This document shows positions 1 to 8,359 of a DNA stretch of 33,111 bases, piece after piece (the first letter of the stretch is position 1; the number at the start of each line of letters is the position of its first letter). Made by a program: the position numbers and the translations under genes. The DNA comes from Candidatus Omnitrophota bacterium. Its GTDB lineage: Bacteria > Omnitrophota > Gorgyraeia > Zapsychrales > Fredricksoniimonadaceae. Location: NCBI GenBank assembly GCA_015228785.1, contig JADGCU010000011.1, forward strand, positions 1 through 33,111. The letters run 5' to 3'. The notes below the pieces were generated by a model, which was not told the DNA's origin, made no database searches, and saw nothing but the letters and a program-made list of their open reading frames with translations.

Positions 1-850
1 CATCATTATTGATGACAGCTCCACAGATGGAACAGAAGATGTTCTCAAGGCCATCCCTCAGGACGATCGCCTCTCTATCATTCGAACGCACAAAAATTGC
101 GGACCCGCCTATGCACGCAATCGAGGCATTGAAAAAAGTAAAGGACAGTTCATCGCCCTCATTGATTCAGATTGTATAGCTCATCCCAACTGGCTCTCAG
201 AGATTATCCGCCCATTCCATGAAGACCTCACCATCATGATCACAGCCGGAAGAACACAGGATATGAAACCTTCAACTTACTGGGAACTTGTCAATATGGG
301 TGAGAATTTTATTGGAAAGGAATCTGGAATCATCCAGGAAGCTCCCGGATGCAACATGGCAATCCGCCGAGAATTTGCCTTACGCCACCCTTTCGATGAA
401 AGAATAACTGGCGGGGAAGATGCAGATTTGTGCATGTCTTGCCTCCAAGAAGGAAAAACTATCTTCTATAATAAGCAGGCTCACGTATCCCACATTCGCC
501 GATCAACACTTCGATCAACCCTCTTACAACAATTTGCCTATGGCTACAATAATGCATACGCCCGTTTTAAACATAAGAAATTCCCTTTCATCAGCTATGG
601 GGCGTGGATTATCCTAAGCGCAATATCCTTAGGGCTAACAGGATTTTCCTTACATAAATATTTTCTTTACCAGATCGCGATCATCTTATGTATGGTCTAT
701 GTTCTCCTCGTCCTTTATCTTGCCATCCGCCCAAGACAGAAAAATCCTGTAGAAATCTTCCTGACCTTCCCAGGACTTCTGCTGCGCTGCGTTGCCAACA
801 CCACAGGAAGTCTCACCTATCTATGCCAATGCGTCATAAAACGCCGCTAG
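1..850 (+). CDS. Family 2 glycosyltransferase, 3' part (5' end outside window)
   Basis: The ORF track starts this at 236, but the same frame is open from base 2 and already reads as a GT-A fold: IIIDDSSTDGT, then GPAYARNRGIEKSKG and the DxD-like ALIDSDC. The real start is therefore left of the window. The second half carries GGEDADLCMSCLQEG, typical of the acceptor side of GT2 enzymes, followed by about three hydrophobic segments that suggest membrane anchoring at the C-terminus. By family it would move a sugar from a nucleotide-sugar to a lipid or polysaccharide acceptor at the inner face of the membrane; the substrate cannot be read. It is the only plus-strand gene here and converges on the pilus locus. 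The 76 bases after its stop show no clear terminator. Confidence 0.85.
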   Translation, partial: IIIDDSSTDGTEDVLKAIPQDDRLSIIRTHKNCGPAYARNRGIEKSKGQFIALIDSDCIAHPNWLSEIIRPFHEDLTIMITAGRTQDMKPSTYWELVNMGENFIGKESGIIQEAPGCNMAIRREFALRHPFDERITGGEDADLCMSCLQEGKTIFYNKQAHVSHIRRSTLRSTLLQQFAYGYNNAYARFKHKKFPFISYGAWIILSAISLGLTGFSLHKYFLYQIAIILCMVYVLLVLYLAIRPRQKNPVEIFLTFPGLLLRCVANTTGSLTYLCQCVIKRR

Positions 851-926
851 CGCAATTTACGTAAATACTCAAGATTTCTTATAACGAAGGGAATAAATTC
901 TCAGAAACTCACAAGGAGGGAAAAAA

Positions 927-1466
927 TTATTTATTAAGAGTCAAGACCAACTTCCTAGTACCATCTGCCAACACGACTGTATTCTCTTTGATTTCCTGGA
1001 CTGTCAACCCCATAACAACAGAACCTGCCCCAACAACCTGACCATTGATAATCGCATTAGGCTGACCACCCTTCCACAAAATCCCGCTCAAAATAAACTT
1101 CTTATTGTCAATATCTACCTTTCTTTCAACCAGAACTTTATCAGGCAACGTATTGATTACCTTACTATCAAATGGATTACGATCTCCCCAAGCTGCATCA
1201 AGAACCACTTCAGAAGAATCATTATCCTCTTCAATCAAACGAATCAACTCCGCGTTCCCCACAAAAGATTTTTCTACCAAAACTGCTGGTGCCACTTCCT
1301 TGATCGGTTTTGAATCGCTGACAACTGTCTTCTTTGGCAAAGGCGCTACGGCCTTGACATGTGATTTACGTTGGGCGCTGGGGCTTGTTTTCTGCGCAAG
1401 CGCCCATGAAGAAGTTGCCATCATTAATACAAGAACCGAACAAACAATTCGTTTATTTTTTTCCAT
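927..1466 (-). CDS. pilP: PilP-like type IV pilus assembly protein
   Basis: A 179-residue protein with an N-terminal signal or anchor segment (about residues 5-25, ending SSWALAQ), a Lys/Pro-rich linker, and a small beta domain with RNPFDSK, LSGILWKGGQPNAIINGQ and a final VVLADGTRKLVL. This matches the HR domain shared by PilP and GspC, which contacts the secretin from the periplasm. The track begins at a TTG, but the ATG at 1466 has a GGCGAG-like site and removes an unlikely leader. It overlaps the pilO end by 14 bases, suggesting coupled translation. It is the last gene of pilMN-O-P. The fit is by pattern and position, so a GspC-like name is possible; PilP is favoured by the PilM/N/O neighbours. 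Confidence 0.72.
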   Translation of the reverse strand: MEKNKRIVCSVLVLMMATSSWALAQKTSPSAQRKSHVKAVAPLPKKTVVSDSKPIKEVAPAVLVEKSFVGNAELIRLIEEDNDSSEVVLDAAWGDRNPFDSKVINTLPDKVLVERKVDIDNKKFILSGILWKGGQPNAIINGQVVGAGSVVMGLTVQEIKENTVVLADGTRKLVLTLNK

Positions 1467-1980
1467 AATTTCTCGCCACAAATAATACAAATGTTATTTT
1501 AGCTGTCACAAGATTCGCATTCGCCTTATCTGGCTCCAAATGAAGAGCCTCCACATCAATCAGCCCCTCAGGCATATTTCGAACACCAGTCAAGAAATTA
1601 CCTAAATTTTGTAAAGACGCTGAAACCCGCATATCGAAAAGAACCTTGCTAAAGAAAACCCCCTCATCCTTGGCTGTAAACGGCGGTCGTAAAGTCTTTA
1701 AAGACGCCTTATTTTTGGCCGCTACCTTTTTAAGGGCTTCCAAAACAGATGCTATCTTACTTTGATCAATCAAACTGATCCCTATCTTTGAAATCTTCTT
1801 GGTCGCTAGAAGGTCACGAGCCATCTTAGCTTCTTGAACATAAGCCGCTTCCTGCTTACTCGTTGCTGCGATCACTTTGAAAAAAGACTGACACAAAATG
1901 AAAGTGCCCAAAGTTAAAAGGATGGCAACACCCGCTACTCCCACAGGAATCAAAGGTTTTAGATTTACCTTAATATTCAT
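1453..1980 (-). CDS. pilO: PilO-like pilus alignment protein
   Basis: A 175-residue bitopic protein: a short cytoplasmic start (MNIKVNLKPLIPVG), one membrane helix at about residues 12-35, a helical stretch likely to form a coiled coil (residues 38-95), then a ferredoxin-like periplasmic domain with FSKVLFDMRVSASLQNLGNF. This is the PilO/GspM architecture. PilO pairs with PilN and links the PilM-bearing inner-membrane complex to PilP and the secretin. Its ATG overlaps the stop of the PilM-PilN gene by four bases (ATGA), a sign of translational coupling. Sequence similarity in this family is weak, so the call rests on topology, size and gene order. Confidence 0.75.
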   Translation of the reverse strand: MNIKVNLKPLIPVGVAGVAILLTLGTFILCQSFFKVIAATSKQEAAYVQEAKMARDLLATKKISKIGISLIDQSKIASVLEALKKVAAKNKASLKTLRPPFTAKDEGVFFSKVLFDMRVSASLQNLGNFLTGVRNMPEGLIDVEALHLEPDKANANLVTAKITFVLFVARNYGKK

Positions 1981-3698
1981 TGCCTCCCTCCTCCAGAGCC
2001 GAGACGGCCTTGAATTTGAAAAAGCTCGGTAGCCTTTCCCGGAACGGTTTTTTGTCCTGGCAAAACTCTCGCATCAGGCATAATTCCTTTCCCAAAATCT
2101 TCAGCCAACTGCTCCGCTACCTCTCTGACCCCCTTATCTGCCCCCACAACAAAACCAGCCATGTCCACTTTGCCACCTTTAAAGTCCAACTTTGTCAAAT
2201 AAACATAAGAGGGCAAATAACTCAACTGCTTAATAAAACCACCTAAATCCGGACGATTACGAATCATTTTTCTCAAAAGAAGTCCGTTCTTTAGCTCGAG
2301 AAGTTTAGGTTCCAAAGATTGACATTCTTTCATAGCAACCTGAACGCGCGCTTTTGCCCAATTCGTCCTGGCCATCGTGATAAAATAAAAAGCACTTAGG
2401 ACCGCAAAGAACGCAATGGCTCCTCCCACCAATAGAAGGCGCTCAAAAGAACGCTTCTTCCGTTCTTTCAAAGGCGCAGGGACAAGATTGATGCCCTTAA
2501 TATCACCCAAAGAGGCACCGATCGCCTCAACAAGACGCTGCGCCTCATCTCGATTGGGCAATACACCATCATAAAGAAGCTCCACATCCTGAACAGGATT
2601 GCCTAAAGCTACCGGAAGCCCCAATTCCGCATTCAAAAACTCAGGAAGCCCTTTTAAGCGCGAACCACCGCCAAAGATAATAATCCGGTCGACTCGTCCT
2701 GAGCGCATCTTTTCCTGATAATAATCAAAAGACCGGCTGATCTCGGATGCCAATTGTTCAAGTTTCGGACGAAGCAGGGATAAAACCTGACCAGATGTGA
2801 TCTTGCCTTGTATAAGAAAATTCTCTCCGGGCGCCGGGATCCCATATTCTTTCTTAATCTCCTCAGCCATTTCTATCGTGAGTTCAAGCTTGCCGGCACT
2901 GGTGGATAAAGCCGTTGTCAAACTACGCGTAAAATCATACCCTGTGACAGGGATTTTGCGCGAATACTCCAATTGGGAATTGCGATAAACATTAAGTTCC
3001 GTTGCGATGGTCCCCATCTCAATAACTGCCATGGTCTCATCCATGCGCAACTTAGATTTCATCATAATATTTTCAAGAGCGACCGATAAAGGAACAACAG
3101 CATCCACATTGATTCCCACGGGATTAGAAATCACCCGATCAAACCCGGCCAAAGGCTTGGCCTGTTGGACAATAAAATTCGCTAAAAGATCATCAACCGC
3201 CGTCTTCGGCGCCGCGGCCACCAAAACATTGACCTTCTGAACACCCTTATCCGCAACACGGCCAATAACCTTAAAATCCACAACCGGCCTATCCAGAACA
3301 AAATGAGGAGAACTGCTGACTTCGAGCTTGATCGCTTCCGCCAGCTCTTCCAACGGCATCACCGGCATCACAATAGTCTCAATAACTGTCTGACTACTGG
3401 GCAAAACACAAATGATATCCGCCAGCCGCGTATTAAATTTAGATAACGCCCGTTTTAACGCCTCAAGTGCGGCCGTATCCCGTTCCCGTTCATTAACCAA
3501 CGCAATATCTTCAACCGCCACCTTGATCAAAGTCGGTTTTCCATGATGAAGAGCAGTCTGCGCCACATTGACAGAACTGACGCCAATATCAATCCCAATA
3601 ACCGTCTTTCCCTCCTCGAGGGTCCTTTGAAGATCGAGAATCTCTGTAGAAAGGAAAGTTTTATCTTTTGGAGGCATCACGTTGTTTTTTTCAACCAT
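1977..3698 (-). CDS. pilM: PilM-PilN fusion protein of the pilus alignment complex
   Basis: Residues about 30-400 form an actin-like PilM ATPase: VIGIDIGVSSVNVAQ (phosphate 1), MAVIEMGTIATELNVY (phosphate 2) and IIIFGGGSRLKGLPEFL (adenosine). Without a stop the protein continues into GINLVPAPLKERKKR, the hallmark cytoplasmic tail of PilN, then a membrane helix (about 423-445), a short coiled coil and a PilN-type periplasmic domain. In most species PilM is a separate cytosolic protein that binds the PilN tail; here the two are covalently joined. ATG 3698 lies 10 bases after AGGA; GTG 3704 (two residues longer) is possible. The downstream pilO overlaps by four bases. An extended -10 promoter lies just upstream. 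Confidence 0.88.
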   Translation of the reverse strand: MVEKNNVMPPKDKTFLSTEILDLQRTLEEGKTVIGIDIGVSSVNVAQTALHHGKPTLIKVAVEDIALVNERERDTAALEALKRALSKFNTRLADIICVLPSSQTVIETIVMPVMPLEELAEAIKLEVSSSPHFVLDRPVVDFKVIGRVADKGVQKVNVLVAAAPKTAVDDLLANFIVQQAKPLAGFDRVISNPVGINVDAVVPLSVALENIMMKSKLRMDETMAVIEMGTIATELNVYRNSQLEYSRKIPVTGYDFTRSLTTALSTSAGKLELTIEMAEEIKKEYGIPAPGENFLIQGKITSGQVLSLLRPKLEQLASEISRSFDYYQEKMRSGRVDRIIIFGGGSRLKGLPEFLNAELGLPVALGNPVQDVELLYDGVLPNRDEAQRLVEAIGASLGDIKGINLVPAPLKERKKRSFERLLLVGGAIAFFAVLSAFYFITMARTNWAKARVQVAMKECQSLEPKLLELKNGLLLRKMIRNRPDLGGFIKQLSYLPSYVYLTKLDFKGGKVDMAGFVVGADKGVREVAEQLAEDFGKGIMPDARVLPGQKTVPGKATELFQIQGRLGSGGGRQ

Positions 3699-3729
3699 AA
3701 ACACCGTTTCCTAAATTGCGTTGATTTGT

Positions 3730-3738
3730 ATTATAGCA
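3730..3738 (-). promoter_or_regulatory. Extended -10 promoter for pilMN-pilO-pilP
   Basis: On the minus strand the sequence reads TGCTATAAT, a perfect -10 with the TG extension, about 30 bases before the pilMN start. The -35 region is a T-run with no good TTGACA match, as is common for extended -10 promoters. It sits directly after the stop of the LamG gene, so pilMNOP can be expressed apart from the pilin genes. Confidence 0.55.
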
Positions 3739-3770
3739 TGCTTTGGTAAACAAAAAAAAACCTCTTCTTA

Positions 3771-6761
3771 TTATTCTTGCCATGACCCATTAACAAACGT
3801 TGCCTGTGTTGCAGATGATGACGCACCACCTTCCTCATAAAGACGAAGCACCTCATCCGCCGAGAGAACACGATTATAAAGGCGCACTTCATCAACGTCC
3901 CCGATCCATTTATGATGATAAGAACCGTACTCACCTCCACCGATTGTCACCGAAGAAGAATTGCTCGGCAACGGACCCGCAAAGGTGGCAGAAGCAACTA
4001 ACGCCCCGTCATAATACAAACGCTGTTGGCCATTCTGATAAGTCGCCGCAACATGATGCCAAGAACCATCTCTCAAATTAAGACTTGTATTATCAATATC
4101 AACATTACCAGTACCCGCATTCCAAACAATAAAAACAGGACTATTACTGTGGCCGCCTTCCACCCCACTACCTATGTATAATTCAAAAGGGTTGCTATTG
4201 GGCCACTCGGCCTTTGAGAACCACATCCTGTAAACATCCTGTTGTCCTGGATCAGACGTCTTTACCCAAGTCGCAATAGTGTAAACGCTGGAAGAAAGAT
4301 CGATATTGCCAACGTCGATATAATTAGTTCCATCAAAACGAACCGCTCCCGTACCCACCTTGCCTGCGATCCGGGTTGGGCTACCTACCAGCGTACCTGC
4401 ATGGCCATTACCGCTTGAATCTGCGGTGATCGTTCCTGATCCTTCGTCAAATTTCCACCAGCCGACGAGCGCCGCATCATCATACAACGAACGCGCATGA
4501 GCGGCTGTTAGCGCCGTATTATAAATGCGCATCGTATCAAGCCGTCCGCTCACAACTTGGGAGCTGCAAGTCGAGGTTTGCGCCCCAAGAACCTTAACAA
4601 GTCCCGCATCGCTAATGGTCGCAGACTGAGTCCTTGTGTTATTAAGGGCCCCGTTAATATACAATTTATAATCTGATCCGCTAAAAACTCCCATCACATG
4701 TGACCATTGATTCAACGGGATCGCTGAGGCTGAATTCACATACTGCCCCCCTGCCCCAAAACGGATATATCCAGCTCCCGTATCAGCAGCCGTCAAGGTC
4801 TGAAGCCACCAGCCATTATTTGAATTATGTGTATACGCCAAGGAATTATACGCAGCAAAACTTGTTGGATATACCCAGCTACTAATCGTCACCTTGTTCG
4901 CAGAGGCGCAGGAAAGGATTGAACTCACAGTTCCACACTGATTACTCCCATTAAGACTGATCGCCCCCCTCTGAACACCATTTGTCCACGAAGGAGAATT
5001 CACCAGTGTCGCTGTATACGCATTTGCGCTGTTATCCACAACAGAGGTTCCTGCCCCCTCGTTAAAATACCACAATCCCCTCAAACCCGCCGGATGACCC
5101 TCCCTGTACATCCGGAGGATCTCATTACCACTCAAAGCACTATTGTAAATACGCACATCATCAATATAACCGTTAAAACCCCAAGCACCACTCTCGTAGG
5201 CACCTATATTCACATGGGCTCCACTAGTTGATGGAAGAGCAACTGTACCTGTGGTCTTTACAAGACCATTATGATAAATCTGCCCGGTTGTTGAACTAAT
5301 CGTTCCGCAAACAAAATTCCAAGCATTAAGGTTCAAGAGCGACCCCGAACTCATCTGCGTCCAACTATTCCCACGCAATGATATTGCCAACCCCTCTTGG
5401 TATATTTCAAACGCAACAGGAGAAACTTCCCCTGTTCCATGAATAACAATTTCTTTAACTTCATTTAATTTGGGATAAACCCAAGCACATACAGATATAT
5501 TTTGAGAAAGGGCCACGTCCCCAGTTGTAACAACTCCATAGTTTCCGCAACTGCTCCCGCAACCTGGGGTCCCATTAAAACTCAATGCCCCGTTTATCTG
5601 CCCATTCGTCCACGTCGGGCTATTGACAAGCGTGCCGTTATTTCCATATAAACTACCATCAACCGCTAGCGAGCCAGAACCGTCATCCAGTTTCCACCAC
5701 CCCACAATCCCAAGCCCCTTTTCATAAAGATCTTTGACTTCATAAGCCGAAAGCGCCCGTGTATAAATACGCGCCTCATCCAAACTACCGCTAAAACCCC
5801 AGGAACCGTCATATCTGGCCCCTACACTCCAAGGGAGCGAGGTGGCGGTCAACCCCCAGGCAGAGCCAGTCTCTATCGCTGCCAAGGAACCATCAATATA
5901 AAGTTTATAATCGTAGGTCGCGCCATTCTTCTCCATGACCCCCACGATATGATGCCACTTGTTGTCCTGGACACCTCTGGAGGCATCACAAGCCATATAA
6001 TGATTAGAAAGACTATGGTCATAATGCCCAAAACATACGCCATTATAAGTATAATTTGTATTTATGGATATCCCATCCTGGGTGTCCCAAACTCCTCGAG
6101 CTAATATATCCGCCCATACATAAGGCGGGCCCTTCTTGATCCAGATCGATAGCGTAATATTGTCATAACTATCCTGAAGGATATTGCCGAGGGTGATATA
6201 TTTTCCTGGAGTAAATCTAAGGGCATTATCGATCCGTCCCGCAACAACAGCAGGATTCCCCACCACCGTTGCTGTATAATTATTACCGCTCACGTCAGGG
6301 GTCGTGCCGCCGGACTTGGAGTCCAGACTTAACTGAAGCTGCGGCGCACTTGTAAAAGAATCTAAAGTGATCTGTTTCGAAACAGTTCTCGTCGTGCCCT
6401 TATACGTTCCGACGCACGTGATCGTGATCGTGTCCCCTGATGAGGCAACAGTCATCGTATAGGTCCCGAGAGAAAGATCGTTGTCGTCCAAATTTTGGGT
6501 TGTGCCTGTAGTGCGCCAGATAGCGCCAGGAGAGTTGTCAGGTGCGGTATGAAGCAAATACCATATCGCTTTATTCATTCCAGCCTCAGCCAGATAAAAA
6601 GCTCTTTTAGAATTTACCTGCCCGGCTGTAATCCGTTGAGAATTGATCACTGACGACAAAAATGTTGACGCAAAGACGCCCAGCACGGTCATGAACATCA
6701 ATGTCAAAAGCATTAAACTGCCGCGGGGACTCAAAAGCGCTGGCTTTCGTAACATGGTCAT
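3771..6761 (-). CDS. PilX-like minor pilin with four LamG-type domains
   Basis: Residues 1-140 look like a PilX/GspK-type minor pilin: SPRG followed by a hydrophobic helix (LMLLTLMFMTVLGVF), no Glu at position 5, and the family signature KRAFYLAEAGMNKA. Four concanavalin-like (LamG/laminin-G_3) units of about 205 residues follow, at roughly 141-350, 351-556, 557-764 and 765-978. They repeat LVGWWKFDEGSG-type openings and close with DEVRLYNRVLSADEVLRLYEEG. Such domains bind sugars or proteins outside the cell. PilX/GspK-type proteins sit at the pilus tip, so a tip adhesin is a reasonable inference. ATG 6761 is preceded by AAGGTC. It is far longer than ordinary PilX proteins (roughly 150-200 residues). 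It is last in the pilin-minor pilin run. Confidence 0.8.
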   Translation of the reverse strand: MTMLRKPALLSPRGSLMLLTLMFMTVLGVFASTFLSSVINSQRITAGQVNSKRAFYLAEAGMNKAIWYLLHTAPDNSPGAIWRTTGTTQNLDDNDLSLGTYTMTVASSGDTITITCVGTYKGTTRTVSKQITLDSFTSAPQLQLSLDSKSGGTTPDVSGNNYTATVVGNPAVVAGRIDNALRFTPGKYITLGNILQDSYDNITLSIWIKKGPPYVWADILARGVWDTQDGISINTNYTYNGVCFGHYDHSLSNHYMACDASRGVQDNKWHHIVGVMEKNGATYDYKLYIDGSLAAIETGSAWGLTATSLPWSVGARYDGSWGFSGSLDEARIYTRALSAYEVKDLYEKGLGIVGWWKLDDGSGSLAVDGSLYGNNGTLVNSPTWTNGQINGALSFNGTPGCGSSCGNYGVVTTGDVALSQNISVCAWVYPKLNEVKEIVIHGTGEVSPVAFEIYQEGLAISLRGNSWTQMSSGSLLNLNAWNFVCGTISSTTGQIYHNGLVKTTGTVALPSTSGAHVNIGAYESGAWGFNGYIDDVRIYNSALSGNEILRMYREGHPAGLRGLWYFNEGAGTSVVDNSANAYTATLVNSPSWTNGVQRGAISLNGSNQCGTVSSILSCASANKVTISSWVYPTSFAAYNSLAYTHNSNNGWWLQTLTAADTGAGYIRFGAGGQYVNSASAIPLNQWSHVMGVFSGSDYKLYINGALNNTRTQSATISDAGLVKVLGAQTSTCSSQVVSGRLDTMRIYNTALTAAHARSLYDDAALVGWWKFDEGSGTITADSSGNGHAGTLVGSPTRIAGKVGTGAVRFDGTNYIDVGNIDLSSSVYTIATWVKTSDPGQQDVYRMWFSKAEWPNSNPFELYIGSGVEGGHSNSPVFIVWNAGTGNVDIDNTSLNLRDGSWHHVAATYQNGQQRLYYDGALVASATFAGPLPSNSSSVTIGGGEYGSYHHKWIGDVDEVRLYNRVLSADEVLRLYEEGGASSSATQATFVNGSWQE

Positions 6762-6778
6762 TTAGAAAGACCTTATGA

Positions 6779-7273
6779 CTAATTCCTGGGCCTGATTTTT
6801 GTACGCACATGAACAATGGTACTGTTTTTAGTCGCCGTCATGTCTACGGTCACAAGATTATTGGCATAAGCAAAGACAGACCGCTGAATCCCTGTGGCCC
6901 ATACAGTTCCCATCCCGTAAACATACGTATCATTCACAACGGTCTTAATTAAATCATACGATATATTGTCATTATTATAAGCCTGACCAGGATCGTCAGC
7001 GCTGTACAAATACCAACGATAACCGAGTCCGTCTTTATTAAAATAGAGACTATTATCTACATTCTCTAAACTAATATTGGTAGCGTTAGAAAGATCCTGG
7101 GTGATCATATCCACGGACAGGGCCAATGAGGTTCTTAACCCTGTACGGTCCTCCCCCGCATTCCAAATCTTTATAGACGTGAGATAAACAGAGACAACTG
7201 ATGCTGTCAAGACAGTCGTCAATACAATAACCAGGATCAACTCCAAAAGAGAAAACCCGCGCCTTTTCATCAT
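6779..7273 (-). CDS. PilW/GspJ-like minor prepilin
   Basis: A 164-residue prepilin with the class III cleavage motif KRRG^FSLLELILVIVL, Glu at mature position 5, a 20-residue hydrophobic helix and the pattern RTGLRTSLALSVDMITQDLSNA, which is common in PilW/PulJ proteins. After cleavage by a prepilin peptidase (not encoded here) it would join the minor-pilin tip complex. ATGATGA at its start overlaps the stop of the PilV-like gene by four bases, and no strong ribosome site is visible, so coupled translation is likely. Either of the two adjacent ATGs may be used. GspJ versus PilW cannot be separated by eye. Confidence 0.78.
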   Translation of the reverse strand: MMKRRGFSLLELILVIVLTTVLTASVVSVYLTSIKIWNAGEDRTGLRTSLALSVDMITQDLSNATNISLENVDNSLYFNKDGLGYRWYLYSADDPGQAYNNDNISYDLIKTVVNDTYVYGMGTVWATGIQRSVFAYANNLVTVDMTATKNSTIVHVRTKIRPRN

Positions 7274-7671
7274 GAGCTTGGTGTCATATCCACAAGATAC
7301 GTCTGAAGGGTCACCGTGTACTCATCATCAAGATCTGTCCAATAGACGTTGACCGTCACAAGCGTAAGACCCTCGTTATCTACTTGGGGAGTAATCACAA
7401 CTTCCCGCTGATACTCAGGAAAGTCTGCATCTATAGGCCCCTTTTCGCTGGCCTCTGCCTCAAGAAGAGGAAAAGAAGTGTTAATTAACTCTTCCATCCT
7501 TTCCTGGGCAAGCAGGGAAGCAATAGCTCTGTTTTCAGAACTAGCATCTACTGATGTTCCACTAGCCAGGGCTTTGACCACCGAAATGACACCTACAACC
7601 AAAAGGATCGTTGTGATCAAAATCTCCAACAACGAAACCCCTTGCCTGCGTAGAGTTCGCCTGCTTTTCAT
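7270..7671 (-). CDS. PilV/GspI-like minor prepilin
   Basis: A 133-residue prepilin with leader MKSRRTLRRQG^VSLLEILI, Glu5, and the stretch SENRAIASLLAQERMEELINTSFP. That stretch resembles the PilV/GspI family, where a conserved region around 'A..LA..R.E.L' follows the helix. The globular part is a short beta-rich domain (VVITPQVDNEGLTLVTVNVYW). It overlaps the PilW-like gene, and with the PilX-like gene next it makes the usual V-W-X minor-pilin trio that primes assembly at the tip. No strong Shine-Dalgarno site is visible before ATG 7671. Confidence 0.76.
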   Translation of the reverse strand: MKSRRTLRRQGVSLLEILITTILLVVGVISVVKALASGTSVDASSENRAIASLLAQERMEELINTSFPLLEAEASEKGPIDADFPEYQREVVITPQVDNEGLTLVTVNVYWTDLDDEYTVTLQTYLVDMTPSS

Positions 7672-7698
7672 GACAAAAATTTATCGTCTAAGAGATTA

Positions 7699-8052
7699 TC
7701 AATTATAAGGATGATTCTTGTTCGTTTGCCCCTGAGCATTTGGAATGTTTCCCTTAAACATACAACCATAATCACAGCCCTCAAGGATATTAGTCTGCTG
7801 ATTAATAGTACAAGACGTTCCTTCATCAAGACAAAGCCAAAATGTATATCTTGTTGATCCGGATTCATCAACATAATTAAACATGTTGTACCTTTGGGAA
7901 CTAACGCCTGTGGGCGAAAGGACTGTTCCCGTTTCTGCCCCTACGAAATATTCCTTAAGATCATCTATCCCGCTCCATACCGGATCTACGCATACAACAT
8001 TAAACAGTAAGAAAATCAAGCATAGAAAAGAAACCATATGGAGCTTTTTCAT
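7699..8052 (-). CDS. Small exported protein following the short pilin (Spc/PilA-C-like candidate)
   Basis: About 117 residues with a clear secretion signal (MKKLHMVSFLCLIFLLFNVV). The track start at 8070 adds six residues, but ATG 8052 is favoured because GAGGA precedes it at good spacing. The mature part has two cysteine pairs (WLCLDEGTSC and EGCDYGC) and is rich in Tyr, Phe and Trp (YNMFNYVDES, YTFWLC). I recognise no domain with confidence. It follows the 65-codon pilin by 40 bases within the pilin operon. Its size, export signal and position match the Geobacter Spc protein, which represents the detached globular half of a pilin. That comparison is an inference from layout, not from sequence identity. 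Confidence 0.72.
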   Translation of the reverse strand: MKKLHMVSFLCLIFLLFNVVCVDPVWSGIDDLKEYFVGAETGTVLSPTGVSSQRYNMFNYVDESGSTRYTFWLCLDEGTSCTINQQTNILEGCDYGCMFKGNIPNAQGQTNKNHPYN

Positions 8053-8092
8053 AAATTCCTCACTTTGCATTGACTCTCAACTGCCTGTTATA

Positions 8093-8290
8093 TCACTCCG
8101 GTAACTGTCCATGATGATTGGCCATATACGCCTTTGCAGCAGCATCAAACGATGCCAACTCTGCCTGGATCGCGGCAATACTCGCCTCTTCCTGCATCCC
8201 CTTGAACCTAGGTATGGAGATACCGATCAACACCGCAATAATTGAAATTACGACCATAATTTCAAGTATAGTGAAGGCATTTTTACCCAC
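8093..8290 (-). CDS. Short (65-residue) type IV prepilin lacking a globular domain
   Basis: GTG start with AGGAG five bases upstream. The leader is MGKNA^ and the mature chain begins FTILEIMVVISIIAVLIGISIPRFKG, giving a 60-residue mature pilin made only of the long N-terminal helix. It ends ...AYMANHHGQLPE at a normal TGA. Its start is nearly identical at nucleotide level to the upstream pilin at 8360-8788 (same GTG, same FTILEI), so it is a paralogue. The two full-length copies continue for about 75 more residues. Ala rather than Gly precedes the cleavage site. Aromatic residues lie at mature positions 1, 24, 43 and 50. The size is close to the short PilA of Geobacter. It could also be a degraded copy, but its ribosome site and frame are intact. 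Confidence 0.8.
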   Translation of the reverse strand: MGKNAFTILEIMVVISIIAVLIGISIPRFKGMQEEASIAAIQAELASFDAAAKAYMANHHGQLPE

Positions 8291-8359
8291 ACTTTCTCCT
8301 TAAGAAAAGTATAGCATATAGTTCACAAAATAAACACTTGTGGAACCAGTAACCTGCCC

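Noticed and set aside
851-926. Gap between convergent genes, checked for a bidirectional terminator
   Set aside because: Only a tiny palindrome (TTTACGTAAA) and no hairpin with a T-run; nothing to annotate.
4694-4703. Second TCACATGTGA palindrome
   Set aside because: It resembles the core of the nadA palindrome but lies inside the LamG coding sequence, is shorter and has no promoter context; likely chance.
8308-8316. TGCTATACT, an extended -10-like sequence before the short pilin
   Set aside because: A start about seven bases downstream would fall almost on the ribosome site, leaving a leader of about ten bases. Possible but unconvincing, so not listed as a promoter.
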